Shown here: positions 22,293 through 35,247 of the stretch, piece by piece
Position numbering within the stretch: the stretch's first letter is position 1
Layout: every line of letters begins with the position of its first letter
Assembly: GCA_963556195.1 (NCBI GenBank)
Contig: OY744517.1
Coordinates: 82,795,714 to 82,859,713 of the forward strand
Length of the DNA: 64,000 nt
From: Sepiola atlantica
Taxonomy: Eukaryota > Mollusca > Cephalopoda > Sepiida > Sepiolidae
Direction of reading: 5' to 3'
The notes under the pieces: generated by a model
What the model was told of the DNA's origin: nothing
The model's input: only the letters and a program-made list of their open reading frames with translations
Databases searched by the model: none
Made by a program: the position numbers and the translations under genes

Positions 22293-24130
22293 CTCAGATT
22301 GATTGTTTTGTCTGCCTTATGGCACAAGTGCTCTTTTCAGTGTAGTTATTTAATTCTGAAAATATAATCGTAAACAATTCATTATAAACGATTAATTGAA
22401 AGCATGTTGCTATTTTATTTCTCACCTGGTAGGGAAATTGTTGGTTCATGCCTTTCCCAATGGTATTAATATGTGAGTGAATGGAATGGATTCAACTGGA
22501 TTTGAACTCGGTCTGTCAATTCCATAATCCGCTTCAATATCCATTATACCATTCCCCCACTCTATTCTTTTCTTTCTTTATCAGCTTTATCAGAAACGAG
22601 AAAGAATGACAAAGGTGAGAGGAATAGATATTGTATGAAATAAGAGTGGGAGTGGGGTCAAACAGTGAGAGAGGAGGAGAGTAATAGATAGCAACTTTGT
22701 AAGAAATGGGTTACTTGGTTAGTTAATTTTAAATTGCAGCTAATTAGAACAATTTCAATGGAAGTTTTATTTTTCAAACATAACTTAATTCCGAAACTGA
22801 GGAATATTTTAGCATGTATTTTGTGTTATTAAAGTATATATAAAAAAAATCCTTAGGGAAACAAACGTTGATTAACTCTGCTTTAGTATAAGAATAGATG
22901 GATACAATCATATACAAATCTGCATAAAAATGTAGGTTTTCATAAAATGCTTGAATTTTTAATTGACACTAAATAAATGTTATACATTCTTTATCTAATG
23001 ATGACCGGCTCAGAATCGAAGATCATTTCACTTTTGATGCATTTTCTACATAACATTATTCACTCTTTTTACCACGGTAAGATTTACCGGTACCGACAGT
23101 TTACGTACCGGACTGAAATAATAACCATATAATTTAGAAACCCATTCTCAACATGGGGAGGTGATTAACTATTCTAAACTTTCACATATAAATTTAATAA
23201 ACAAAAGATACCGTAAAAATTGAATTTGACTTGAAAATCCTCTCTAAAAATTAGCTCAGTCCATAAACTGCATAAGCACCGATTTTCCAAGTTCAACTTT
23301 ACACTACGATGACATTTAGATGAAACAATATGCACAATGTCATAGTTTGCCATTGTAGGATTAGAAAAAAATTGAATGTGGTAAAAAAGTAAAAGATTAA
23401 AAATATTACAATATATTATGCTAAGTATGCCTGCTTATCCTTCATTCTAGAACATAAAGACCAATGTGTATTTATTTGTATATATATTAATAAATATATA
23501 TCTGCCCCATTATATGAAATTTAGCGAGTAAAACAAACTGCCAGACGAAACCATTTCAAGTGTTTAGGGAAAAGGGAAAAGGCAAACTGCAAGTTCGATA
23601 ATCCCCCCCCCCTGCCGTCTAAAATTAATTTGGAAATAAATCCTTCACTCTATTTCCATAATGAGACGTTTTCTTTCTTTCTTTCTTTTCCTTTCTTTTT
23701 GCCTCTTTCTTCTTTCTATACCGATTGATGCGTTTTTTTCTTTTTTTCTTTTTTTAAACTTTCCAGTTTGGGACGTTTTCTTTCTTTCTTATTTTTTTAA
23801 AAACTTCACCATCTGAGACATTATTTTGTATGAATATGAAGATTAGTTCAAACGCTAGCTAAGCATAATTTATTCTTCTGTCATTTTTGACAAAGGGTGT
23901 ACACTCATACAACATAAATGACAAAGTTTCAATATGATTTTCCGTGTACTTTCTGTAAAAAGATTATTTGAGCCATCTTTTTCTACTTTGAATGCTGCAC
24001 TTTCTGATTTTCTTAGAACTTTGGAGATCGTTGGGGCTGGAGTGGATCAGCTGATTTATTGGCCTCACGGTTGTCTGAGATCAATTGTGGCATGAAACAT
24101 TTAGCAGCAAATTGAAATTTCCTCATTTGT
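22293..24130. other. Intron sequence, no gene seen
   Basis: No coding or structured element was recognised. Pyrimidine-rich stretches are at 23670-23790. A C-run is at 23606-23614. Confidence 0.4.
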
Positions 24131-24249
24131 GGGTTTATTTAGTTTACCGTAAAAAATCTATCAGGCATGTGTACGCAGTGTGATGATGTATGAAAGGGAA
24201 ACCTAGCCAGTGAGGGTTGAATTAAAGGCATGCATTGCATGGAAAGAAA

Positions 24250-24635
24250 TGATATGAGAATGATATGATAGATGTGTAATATGAGTCTTAAAGACAAGCT
24301 TAGATCTGATGACCTCAGAGGAAGATTAAATTTGGAGAGTATAAGGAGATGTGTGCAAAACAGGAGACTTCGATTGTATAGCAACATTGAAAGAATGGAT
24401 GAAAGTTCTTGAGTTAGTAGATGGAGAACAGTTTATGTAGCAGGATCAGTTCACAGGGGAAGGTCAAAAAAACATGGGAGGAAGTGATAAGGATGGACTT
24501 GAGAGAAAGAGGGATAAATAAAGACGTGATCAGAGATAGTTTAGTTTGGAAGTTAATTTCTAAAATACGTACAACATATGCCAGCATGTAAAACGGACGT
24601 TAAACTGAATGTGATGTCTTGTTTTAAAGAAATGC
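24250..24635 (+). pseudogene. LINE-B C-terminal fragment
   Basis: A reading with stops and frameshifts gives a RLRLYSNIERMDES-like block (RLRW-G-H-x-x-RM pattern), GRSKKTWEEVIRMDLRERGI, then a VWKLISKIRTTYASM end. This is the C-terminal signature of RTE/CR1-like polyproteins. The open frame on the opposite strand at 24139-24387 is a shadow. Confidence 0.7.
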
Positions 24636-24697
24636 CTCAGAAACCATCTCAAGAAGATCATACAATCAACCCCAAATATCTAGGAGAATAAACATTG

Positions 24698-25328
24698 ATC
24701 TAGATCAGGGGCGGGCAACCTTTTCAGAGTGAGGGCCAGATGAGACTATTGGAAGGAGATGGCGGGCCGGAGTGAAAAACGAAATCTCAGAATTACTATA
24801 TTTTGTTTACATGAATAAATGGTAGAAAAATTGCATTGAACACTCTACAAATCTGATATTTTTTTCTCAGGAGACTTCTGTATGTGATGTTATAAAAGGC
24901 GCCGACGAAGAGCTATTTTGGAATCATAAAAAATAATAACGGGGGAAGTAGCAAGTTGATCCAGCATTCGTTTTGACACACCTCACATAGGTTCTCTGTT
25001 TCATGCCCTTTCCTCGTCTCTCGTTTCCTCTTTGCCTCTCTCTTTCTCTTTTTCTATTTTTTTTTATCTCAGGCCAAGGATTTGAAATTAATAGTTAAAG
25101 AAAAATGAAATATACATGCATCATCGCTCGCTGATATTTATACATTTTCATCCCACTGTAAATCTTAATCGAAACCTACTTTTACATCTATGTCACTATG
25201 AGTTTTACTGGGAGGTCCGCGGGCCGGATTGCTATAATAAAGCATAGTAGGGTGGCGAGCCGGACGCTAAGCCTTTGGCGGGCCGGATGTGGCCCGCGGG
25301 CCGGAGGTTGCCCGTTCCTGATCTAGAG
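24698..25328. mobile_element. hAT-type non-autonomous element with 8-bp TSD
   Basis: The left end CAGGGGCGGGCAACCTTTT (24706) and right end GGTTGCCCGTTCCTG (to 25320) are imperfect terminal inverted repeats. They are flanked by ATCTAGAT (24698-24705) and ATCTAGAG (25321-25328), an 8-bp target duplication with one change. CAGGGG-type ends and 8-bp duplications are diagnostic of the hAT superfamily. GCGGGCCGGA motifs repeat near both ends. No transposase is present. Confidence 0.85.
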
Positions 25329-26747
25329 TGTGTGGAGGCATGTCTGCAATCAGGGTGCTAACCACTTTGAAAATCAGTGATGTCAACTTTATGCAATGAA
25401 ACAATGGTAATATCATAAACATTGGCAGTAAATCGATGTCTCTGAAGCCTTTCAGTGCCACATCTGTTCAATTAACGTGCCACTCCAGAATCAGACATCT
25501 CTCTGAATTCGGTGTACGAGCTATTATATAAAGGAAAATTGTATTTTTCACCTGTGTGTTTGTGTCCTTGGTAATCTGAGAAACTACACAAGAAACACTT
25601 ATAAAACTTACATATTCTGATTTGATATGTCCCTCGTAAGGGTCTGGTAAAATAGAATAAAACTAGCTACCGGAACAGTAGCAGAAACTCGCTATGAAGC
25701 AAGCTGACAACAGAAGATATTGTTGTTTGGAAGAAACAGCTTACCTTGTGTGCTAGTATATATATATTTCCTCGGCTATTTTACTGGTGGAATACTCTAT
25801 TTCAGCCTCCAGACAATGTCGGGTCATCAGGAGAGAATACACACCGTTTACTGTAAACTTTATATGAGCGAAGAATTTTGCAAATTAAAATGACCTATTA
25901 AAAATTGCGTCTTCATATTTTTAAAATATGAAGAGGTCATTTTTACAGCATTTCAAAAGTTACAGTAGAGAGAAACGGAAATATTTGCATTTCATCTTTC
26001 ACTTTTAATCAGTAGTTTTTTCATAAGTATTTAATTTAATTTTATAAAATGGCTAAGAAAATTAAACTTTCGTTTATCAATTGGAACACTTTTACGAAAA
26101 TTGTAAAAATTATTGAATTGAAGAAGACTGTTTTGGTACAATTACTACATAAAAGACTGTCTTGGTACAATTACTACATAAAAGTATACCGGAATCAAAT
26201 ATTCGTTTGTTATAACTAGAACTTTTGGTATTGGTGCAGTTGTGAACCATGCTGAAACCGACGTTTCATCGGCATCTTCCGGCAGTTTATGTAAACCGCC
26301 GGGAAAAATGGAATGAAAATTTTGGCCTCAAAATCCAAACGAGGCGACGCTATCAAACAGGAAAAATTAAGGAAACAACATTTAAAGAAAGAAAAAAACA
26401 GTCACCGTATGGTAATTTTAATGAAAAAATATTCATTTTTTTATGAAGAAAATATAACTGTTAGTAAATTTTTTTATTTTTTTGTGTCGATGAATTTAAA
26501 ATTTTTTTTTTTTTGTACTGGTACAGCTTTTGAACCTGACCGACTAGGTTAGGGTGAGTCTATGTTTTTTTTTAGGGTGAAAAACAAAAAGAGTTTCTTA
26601 CATTGTTTTTAAAGTTAAGGTTAAAAGAAAGAAACGGTCTTTAACATTTTTTTTAGGGTTAGAAATTTTTTTTAATTTTCCAAAATGCAGAAGATTTTCT
26701 GTTGTCGTTAGTGCAGACGACAATGAAGAAGAAGAAGAAGAATGAGT

Positions 26748-27083
26748 ATTGATTTACTCCTCTCCAGGAGTTAGGCACAAGGCCAGTTTTTATCTTACTC
26801 CGACAAGTAAGATGTGACCCAAGGTCGGGTCGGGAAAGTGGGGTTTAAAAATTGCTTGGGCAGCCCCGTTGGCATTCCCCGGTAGGGGCGCCTCAGACAG
26901 TAAGCAATAAACTTACTCCTCCCCAAAGAGGGGAGGCAAAGCCTGGGAGGGTGGACCTCCTAGAACTGCACAGGACAGACCCATAGACCAGTGTAAATCA
27001 AGCCCCGAAGGCCAAGACAATACCAGTCTATGGGGTGCAGTATCCATCGGAACAGATACTACACTTTGATCTTAGCCAAAAGG
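26748..27083 (-). mobile_element. U2 snRNA-derived SINE, copy 2
   Basis: The minus strand begins CCTTTTGGCTAAGATCAAAG, then TGTAGTATCTGTTCCGATGG. This is the 5' part of U2 snRNA, including its branch-point pairing GTAGTA. It continues into a 280-nt body with CCCCATAGACTGGTATTG and GGTCCACCCTCCCAGG, and ends AGGAGTAAATCAATA. It is roughly 95% identical to the copy at 58558-58896 by eye. The first few U2 bases are missing. Confidence 0.88.
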
Positions 27084-27189
27084 AGGTGTTCGACACGGTA
27101 CGATTCTGCAATCTGTGCTAATATGGAGACGAAGGGATTGGTTCGAAATTTCTGTATCCACATAAATTCGAGCAGATAGCTGTCAATAA

Positions 27190-27735
27190 CATTGCTTCTT
27201 CTTCTTCTTCTTTCGTTTGCTTCACAGCATCTTACTGTTAGATCACCAGCTTGGTTGAGAAAAGCCATGCTAATGTTTTGTTGTCTAGCGCAGCTATGCT
27301 GGCTTCGCCATTGGGTGGTCGATGTTTAAGACATGACTCGATGATGTGGTCTACTGTCTGTTCAGAGTGACCACAGTCGCAGACAGCCGAGTCCCTGAGT
27401 CCCCATCCTTTCATGGTCGCGGCGAAAATGCGGTTGAGCATTGTCCACTGCCGGCGAGGGAGGTCCATGCCTGGTAGGTTATCTGGGTCCACCACAAATC
27501 TGTGCAACCATGATTTATCTGCTGCCTGCTATCCCTCCATCCAGCAACGTTTCAGCCAGATTCGTTTTGTGACGTCACTAGGTGTTGAAAGCAGGAGCTG
27601 GTGGGCATACTCCGAGAATGGGTGTCGTGACTTCAGGCAAGCTCGTGGAGGGGTCTCTGTGGCAAGCTTGTGGAGAAGGTGGTCTTCAGCGATATGTTTT
27701 CCAGCGACCCCAGCGTCCTTTACAATAACATTCCT
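27190..27735 (-). pseudogene. LINE 3' end with (GAA)n tail, inside Merlin
   Basis: The minus-strand reading: SRHPFSEYAHQLLLSTPSD, LPRRQWTMLNRIFAATMKGW, then SAVCDCGHSEQTVDHIIESC. The Cys-x-Cys-x7-9-His-x4-Cys zinc-knuckle-like motif is typical of the RTE/CR1-like C-terminus. One internal stop is near 27530. It ends with AAGAAGAAGAAG at about 27199-27212. Confidence 0.82.
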
Positions 27736-27760
27736 GCTCGTACCGCACTCTTTTATTCCT

Positions 27761-28400
27761 TTATCTAGTTTCCTTCCACATTCTCTCTACATGGTTAGTC
27801 ATAGCCTTCGTATTTGGGTCTATGAAGTGTAAACCGTGGTTAATGGTCAAGTGTTTGGTCCCTTCTTCTCCTAATTTGTTGTACGCTTTCCAACAGTCAG
27901 ATATAACTGTGGTCCCTGGCAATACATACTTCTTTATTATGGGAAGGAGGATTTCGGCGTTCCTATTGGCTCTTGTAATCAGGAACTCCCCCCTTCTCTG
28001 CGGGGTCATATCCTCCAAATACATAAAGTGGTTGGAGAACCCTGCCAACGTTATTTCCTACGGTTGAAGCAAGATTCATCAATCTCAACCATATGTCCTG
28101 GCCCTCTGATTTGCCGAGGATTCTTTCGGAAGTGTTGGTCGCAGACCTCCCGAAGAAAACTTTTCCAATCTGTTATGGTGTGCTTTGACCCAGTGCTGCA
28201 TTCATGCCGTAAATTTATTTTGGTTGCCATGTCGTGGGCCCATAGATATATAACCTTTATTATATGTGCTACGTCCAATCTTGATCTGGCAAAATGTGCC
28301 AGTTCGTATCGATGTGCAAACCCTGCATTTGGCATTTGTGCATCGCCAATCATATTTTTCCATTATCGTATTTCGTCTTGCACATATGTTCGCCTGTTCC
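27761..28400 (-). pseudogene. Merlin (ISXO2-like) transposase, frameshifted
   Basis: The DDE catalytic residues can all be located. The first Asp is in VEIDESCFNRRK (near 28070), the second in VISDCWKAYNKL (near 27890), and the Glu in HVERMWKETR (near 27775). Upstream are a helix-rich segment and DWKSFLREVC. At least two frameshifts (near 28050 and 27985) and a stop split it into three frames. ISXO2-like transposases cut and paste DNA between short inverted repeats. This copy cannot be active. Confidence 0.88.
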
Positions 28401-29039
28401 GCAATTTTTCGTTCGGACTATAAGTTTTCTGAATCGTCGATGAAATTCATGATAGTTTTAATCAATTTTCTTAACTTGTTGAATTTTACGCTTTATTCAA
28501 TCTGGTTGGCTAAGAGTTTCAACATCTTCTGTCGGTTTACGTAAACTGCCGGAAGATGCCAACGAAAAGTTAGTTTCAGCATGGGTCATAAACTACACCA
28601 GTACTGAAATTGCAATTCATCATTGCATAAATCTAAAGAGACTAACGAAATTCTAATCGTATTAAAAGTTGTCATAAAAAAGTAATTTCTCAAATTCAAT
28701 TTGCAAAATAAAGTTTTACACACTTACAAGATAATCCAATGATAAATCTTTGCTGATTTCTGGAGTTGCGAAACTATCAGATTAAAGAGGATTAATTGCG
28801 AATATCTCTCTGATGTTTGAACTTGCGAAAAGACGTTGATTAAAAAAAAAACGAAAATATCTTCTATCCTCATTTATTAAAGAGCGTCAATTTATTCTCG
28901 GCTTTCCGACTTGTATCATAACAATCTTCAGTTTTAATTCAGGTTAAACTGCTTATTTTATTTTTATTTCTTTCTTGTTATGCTATTGAGGCAGTAAGAG
29001 GGAGAGGTGTGTCGATCAGGGACAATAAATGAAGAGAAC

Positions 29040-29170
29040 GAGAGAGAGAGAGGTTAGGGTTAGGGTAGACAAGTTAAAAAGTAACATGATTGAGGATGTG
29101 TAGAGTGGGGAAAATTTAAAACCTCTTTTGTTATCCATGCAACTGGGCAACACCGGGTAACCCTGCTAGT
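29040..29170 (-). repeat. CTAG/CCCG-headed repeat, minus orientation
   Basis: On the minus strand it begins ACTAGCAGGGTTACCCGGTG, then TTGCCCAGTTGCATGG, and runs into ACCTCTCTCTCTC. It is related in its head to 20243, 33629 and 40970. Confidence 0.5.
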
Positions 29171-29757
29171 CTTCAGATATAGAGAACTTGACTGAGAAAA
29201 GAAACCACTAAAGTAAACACATTTCTGCACAAACCATTTACATATATTGTAGGTGGACATGTTTTCTGGGTGCCGATTGATATATAACAACCAATTTTTT
29301 GTGATTGTTGGTTGAACCAAAAATATTTACAAGAGTCTTTAAGTCTTCTTGGATGGTGTGAGCATCATCGGGATGCAAGAGTTTGCTTCTCATCAATGTG
29401 AAGAAGACTTTTATTTTCACATTGAAGCGAGAGAGATTGCAGACATGACCACTCATCTAATGTTTGATGCAAATTCCACAAGAAATATCCTTAAAGATAA
29501 TTTGGAGCACTGCCAGAAAATAGATGACAAAATTGAAATAAGGTAAGGGAATCCAAGTCCGCTTGCGTCCGATCATTTTCCAAAAGAAAAAGGATCAAAA
29601 AAGGTTACCCTCTTCCAAATAAGATTTGTGTTCATAGAATCGTGAAAGTTCCAAACCATTTTAATATTTTCCCGACCCGCTTTATTTACTTCCTTCCCAT
29701 GGTAGGAAGGTGTGGCACAAGGCCGGTAGGTGGGAGAAACAGCCAGTGCCCCAGCAG

Positions 29758-30108
29758 AAGAACTAAGCAAGCGTTGTTGAACGTCACGGAACTTTCTCGT
29801 TTGTATATCTTCTTCGTGAATAAAATAGACTCAACCACACACCCCCTTTTTTTTTCTTTCATTCGCCCTTAATGATGCCTATAAAACATTAACTGAAGTC
29901 TTCTTATTTAAAAAAAACAACCTAATCCTGAAGACGACTATGTAAGTCGAAAGCGCTCGAAAAAATGGCCGAATTAAGAACAATCGGAGAAGTACTATAC
30001 GGATTGCCACCTGAAACCAGAAGGATAGCTCGACGGGTTGAGAACCTCACGAAGAAGATATACAAACGAGAAAGTTCCGTGACGTTCAACAACGCTTGCT
30101 TAGATAAT
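29758..30108. repeat. Inverted repeat at 5' end of Penelope-like element
   Basis: About 57 bp at 29762-29820 (ACTAAGCAAGCGTTGTTGAA, then TCGTTTGTATATCTTCTTCG) is the inverted copy of 30048-30108. An inverted partial copy attached at the 5' end is characteristic of Penelope-like insertions. Confidence 0.85.
29930..29965 (+). ncRNA. Hammerhead-like core in Penelope terminal repeat
   Basis: CTGAAGA, a 5-bp stem CGACT/AGTCG around ATGTA, and a following A/GAA run then GCGC resemble a hammerhead core. Outer stem I is not found, so this is a decayed or diverged ribozyme at best. Confidence 0.3.
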
Positions 30109-30120
30109 GACTTGCTGCTT
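29965..30120 (+). pseudogene. Penelope-like element, N-terminal ORF piece
   Basis: An open frame opens with [20 protein letters not shown] and continues [20 protein letters not shown], then runs into (AT)n translated as Tyr-Ile. A diverged equivalent (KIKRGIIKQTNSVIFNNVC) sits at 49800-49880, also directly before (AT)n. It is the region upstream of the reverse transcriptase in this family. Confidence 0.6.
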
Positions 30121-30123
30121 AAG

Positions 30124-31720
<1,597 letters not shown>

Positions 31721-31721
<1 letters not shown>

Positions 31722-33530
31722 AATATTATACTACATTCCAATGACCAAGATTTTATTCACCTTACTGATCATTTTTTCGGAACAAAAACTTTGGTACATT
31801 TACGGACCGTTTTGTTCACAGAAAAACACCTGTACGGCTCCCGGTTCTGAACAACTTGACGGGTTTGAAAATGACTTGATGAATATAGTTAGACGTTGCA
31901 TTCCATCACAAAAAAAAAACATTTCAGAAAAGACTAGACAAAATCGTTAGGGAAATTAACAGTTCAGAATACATATTAGCCAAAGCTGATAAAACTCAAA
32001 ACTTCTACAAACTAACCAAACAGGAATACCATAAACTACTTGACCATAACATGATGAAAAACTACAGAAAATCTAACGTAGACTGAGTTCAAAATATTAA
32101 CATGGACAGTAAAGCTTTTACTGATAAACTTAAAATTAGTGATAGAATAGGTAAATTAAGAGAAAAAGAAGCATATATTCTTCTCAAAGACCATAAGCCT
32201 GACTTCCAAACAAAACTAGCCACTAGACTTATAAACCCCACAAGAAATTCGGAAAATCAGTAAAAAAATATTAGAGAGAGTAAATAGTCAAATAAAAACA
32301 TTTTACAAACTAAATCAGTGGGCAAACACAACTGAGATTATAAATTAGTTCTGTGAAATCGAAAACAAAACCAACTGCTCATTCATCCAATTCAACATCT
32401 TCAATTATTACCCCTCCATATCTAAAGAACTTTTCGAAAATGTTATTGAGTTTGCCACCCCTTCTCTGATATTTCTGAAGAGGAAATCAATATCATTAGA
32501 AAATGCAGAAATACAGTGCTAATTAGCAAACAAGAACAATGGACCAAAAGTAATCAATTGGGATCTTTTGATGTCTCCATGGGTTCTCTGGTTTAGCAGA
32601 AGTAACAGACCTGGTTGGACTCTACATACTATACAACCTCACAAAAGATATTAACATAGAATACATAGGATTATATAGAGATGATGGTTTATTAGTGGTA
32701 AAAAACTCAAATGGGCAAAAGTGTGAAATAGTGAAAAAGATTATCCTCAGAGAGATGGAAAGGTTAAGTCTTAAGGTGGAAATCAAATCAAATATTAAAC
32801 TTGTTAACTTCTTAGATGTAACACTTAACTTAAATAAAGAAACATACGAACCCTATACTAAAGATAATGCTAATCCAATTTATGTCCATCCACTCTCTAA
32901 CCATCCAAAAACTATAATGAAACATATTCCCAAATCAATTGAAAAGCGAATCAGCAATAACTCTTCTAATGAAGCAATCTTTAACACACATATAGCCTTT
33001 TACAATAAAACTCTAAAAGAGAGCAGATACAAAAACACCCAAATTAAATATATCAAACCTACAACGCCCAAAAAATAAACATAAACATAGAAGTAGGAAA
33101 ATTATTTGGTTCACCCCCTCATTTAATCACATGGTTAAAACTAAACTTGGTAAAAAATTCCTAGATTTAATTAACTTACACTTCCCTCCTATTAATATAA
33201 TACATAAAATATTTAATAAAAAACACCCTTAAATTAAGCTGTAGTTTGTTGTGAGAACTAAGAAAAAAAATTAAAAACATAACAATAACATTTTAAATGG
33301 CAACAAAAATACTGAAAGAAAAACAACAAAAATTAAGACTTGCAATTGCATAAACAAAATAGAATGTCCCCTGCAACAAAATTGCCTAACAACCCAAGTA
33401 GGCCACAATTTTAACCAAAGAAAACCCAACCCAAACATATACCGGCCATAAATGCTCATTCAATAATTCTGGGAACTAACTGGCAATAATCAATCACCTA
33501 CAGTGATTTAGAACACTATTAGAAAAACCA
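31721..33530 (+). pseudogene. Penelope-like reverse transcriptase, broken
   Basis: A reading with several stops and frameshifts. [18 protein letters not shown] comes first. An RT region follows with LLKDHKPDFQTKLATRLINP and FIQFNIFNYYPSISKELF, and the motif C box YIGLYRDDGLLVVKNS near 32660. An open stretch (32695-33078) carries VNFLDVTLNLNKETYEPY. A Cys-rich CNCINKIECPLQQNC and a YTGHKCSFNNS remnant (about 33345-33470) suggest a degraded GIY-YIG endonuclease end. The YRDD box and this domain order fit endonuclease-bearing Penelope-like elements. Confidence 0.75.
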
Positions 33531-33533
33531 GTA

Positions 33534-33535
<2 letters not shown>

Positions 33536-33628
<93 letters not shown>
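33536..33628. repeat. (AT)n after Penelope-like element
   Basis: About 93 bp of AT with one TTTAT interruption. It closes the Penelope-like element on its 3' side and opens directly into the CTAG-headed repeat at 33629. Confidence 0.95.
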
Positions 33629-33630
<2 letters not shown>

Positions 33631-34190
33631 TAGCTGAAATAACCCAGCTTTACCCGGAAGTATCTGGAGTTTTTAAACATTTTTTTACCAATTGATTGAT
33701 ATTAATATTTTTAAATCTATCGGACTCTTTACAAAATTGCGTTTGGACCGGTTCGTTTTATCTCTTAAATTTATAAATAATAATAGGTTAAGAGCCTGAT
33801 TATAGATCCCACATTTTATATAGAAAAATTATTAAACAGTAATACCCGGGAGTCTTTTATACATCTATTTTTGTAGTTATTTAAATATCAGTGTTTCATG
33901 TGTACGATGAAATTTGCATTAAGTTAGTCTTTTAAATGTAATTTTTTTTTCTACTAAAACATGATTTAAGTAAAAATAAGTTGTTTGTCATAATGCCGAA
34001 TCCCATTCTAACCGAAATTTTAAAAAAAAGAGACTTTGCAATATGAGTTTAAGTGGAAAAAAAAGAAACTTTTCGCCAATCTTTGGTGATGAAAAAAATA
34101 TGTATTGTTCAGAAAACGAATTGCAATATGAGTGTAAGAAAAAAAGAAAAATTATAAGCTTGTTTGTTAAAAAATTTTTAGAATAAAAAT
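33629..34190 (+). repeat. CTAG/CCCG-headed repeat
   Basis: Starts GCTAGCTGAAATAACCCAGC then TTTACCCGGAAGT, followed by an AT-rich body without coding potential. Confidence 0.45.
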
Positions 34191-34252
34191 ATCTTTATAC
34201 AAGTCCCGTGAGTCAATGTTTGTTATTGACTCACTGGACTTGTGTAAAGATA
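34190..34252. repeat. Hairpin, about 28-bp arms, 7-nt loop
   Basis: ACAAGTCCCGTGAGTCAAT and its inverted copy ATTGACTCACTGGACTTGT surround GTTTGTT, with one mismatch. The arms extend into ATATCTTTA. Confidence 0.9.
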
Positions 34253-34535
34253 TATGAAAAAAATCTTTTTTTTAATATTTAAAATTTTAAAATCTTAACT
34301 GCTATATTTTACCCCCTCCCCTTTTTTTGGACTTAATTAAACTTTTTAATCCCACAAATGTAACACAAATCTAACACAAAATTTAGACAACTTTAATTTA
34401 ACACTTCAAAGCAAATAACGTATCCAAACGAGAGTGATATGTGAGTTCCCATTCCTTTACCAGGTGACAACATAAGCTGAAGAGAGCTTTCTGAGCTTGA
34501 AACCAATGGTACTGATGTTGTACTGATTTTCTGTA

Positions 34536-34538
<3 letters not shown>

Positions 34539-34613
<75 letters not shown>
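34539..34613. repeat. (AT)n microsatellite, 75 bp
   Basis: Pure AT. The minus-strand open frame across 34393-34644 is this repeat plus flanks. Confidence 0.95.
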
Positions 34614-34615
<2 letters not shown>

Positions 34616-34888
34616 CTAAAGAAGCTTTGAGTCATTTTAAACAAAAGAAAAAAAGAAAAAAAGGAAAATGCAGTTTAAATTCCTAGAGAAACTAACTAAA
34701 TCCAAGATATCGCAGACTTAGCTTTCGTTGGTAAATTCATAAAAAGGGGGGGATTCAACTATTTAACAGTGAAACAAAAACAGAGAACCTTAACTTAAGC
34801 GTGAAATATTAAAACGGTGATCATCAGCTGTTTACCATGTAACTGTTTCAGAGATTTAACAACAGGACAGTTATAATATTCATGGCTC

Positions 34889-34891
<3 letters not shown>

Positions 34892-34935
<44 letters not shown>
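34892..34935. repeat. (AT)n tract, 44 bp
   Basis: Pure AT about 100 bp left of the palindrome at 35041-35206. Confidence 0.95.
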
Positions 34936-34937
<2 letters not shown>

Positions 34938-35040
34938 TACTTCATGTATCCACATAAAATATTATAAGGAGATATAATTTTTTATGTGTCAGTTTTCAGT
35001 ATTTACTTCAACAGTGCTCGATACGTAAGTAGAGCTAGGT

Positions 35041-35202
35041 AGTAAGCAATGAAAATATATATGGCAATCAAGCTACACAGAGGCTCCCGTGTTTCATCCC
35101 TGGGGGGAATCGTCAGGCTAACGATTTAGCCTGACGATTCCCCCCGGGGATGAAACACGGGAGCCTCTGTGTAGCTTGATTGCCATATATATTTTCATTG
35201 CT

Positions 35203-35206
<4 letters not shown>
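35041..35206. repeat. Near-perfect 166-bp palindrome
   Basis: Left arm 35041-35119 and right arm 35128-35206 (79 nt each) differ at one base and enclose an 8-nt loop. They contain CACAGAGGCTCCCGTGTTTC. The right arm reads as a hammerhead-like unit; the left arm is its inverted copy. (AT)n begins at the right edge. Confidence 0.93.
35125..35179 (+). ncRNA. Hammerhead-like ribozyme in palindrome arm
   Basis: The order is AGC (stem I), CTGACGA core (35131-35137), stem II TCCCC/GGGGA with a 2-nt loop, core GAA (35152-35154), stem III ACAC/GTGT (35155-35158 with 35169-35172), site GTA, GCT returning stem I. Stem I is only 3 bp before a mismatch. This is plausible as a short dimer-acting hammerhead; activity is unproven. 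Confidence 0.5.

Positions 35207-35245
<39 letters not shown>
35206..35245. repeat. (AT)n tract right of palindrome
   Basis: About 40 bp of AT directly abutting the palindrome's right arm. Confidence 0.95.

Positions 35246-35247
<2 letters not shown>

Larger units (their letters stand above)
26224..28609 (-). mobile_element. Merlin DNA transposon, decayed and nested
   Basis: Terminal inverted repeats of about 75 bp run inward from 26224-26232 and 28601-28609. They share TGGTG(C/T)AGTT at the ends and GGAAGATGCC...GTAAAC(C/T)GCCGG inside. The element contains a broken ISXO2-like (Merlin) transposase (27761-28400), a LINE fragment (27190-27735) and a U2-derived SINE (26748-27083), all on the minus strand. 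The exact outer boundary and the 8-9-bp target duplication expected for Merlin could not be fixed. Confidence 0.82.

Noticed and set aside
27413..28544. Plus-strand open frames over the Merlin element
   Set aside because: They are shadows of the minus-strand transposase and LINE, whose catalytic motifs are recognisable.
29349..29546. Open frame of 65 codons followed by GTAAGG, looking like an exon
   Set aside because: Host exons 2 and 3 already join in phase and in C2-domain order, so nothing is missing there. The frame has no acceptor in register and no known motif.
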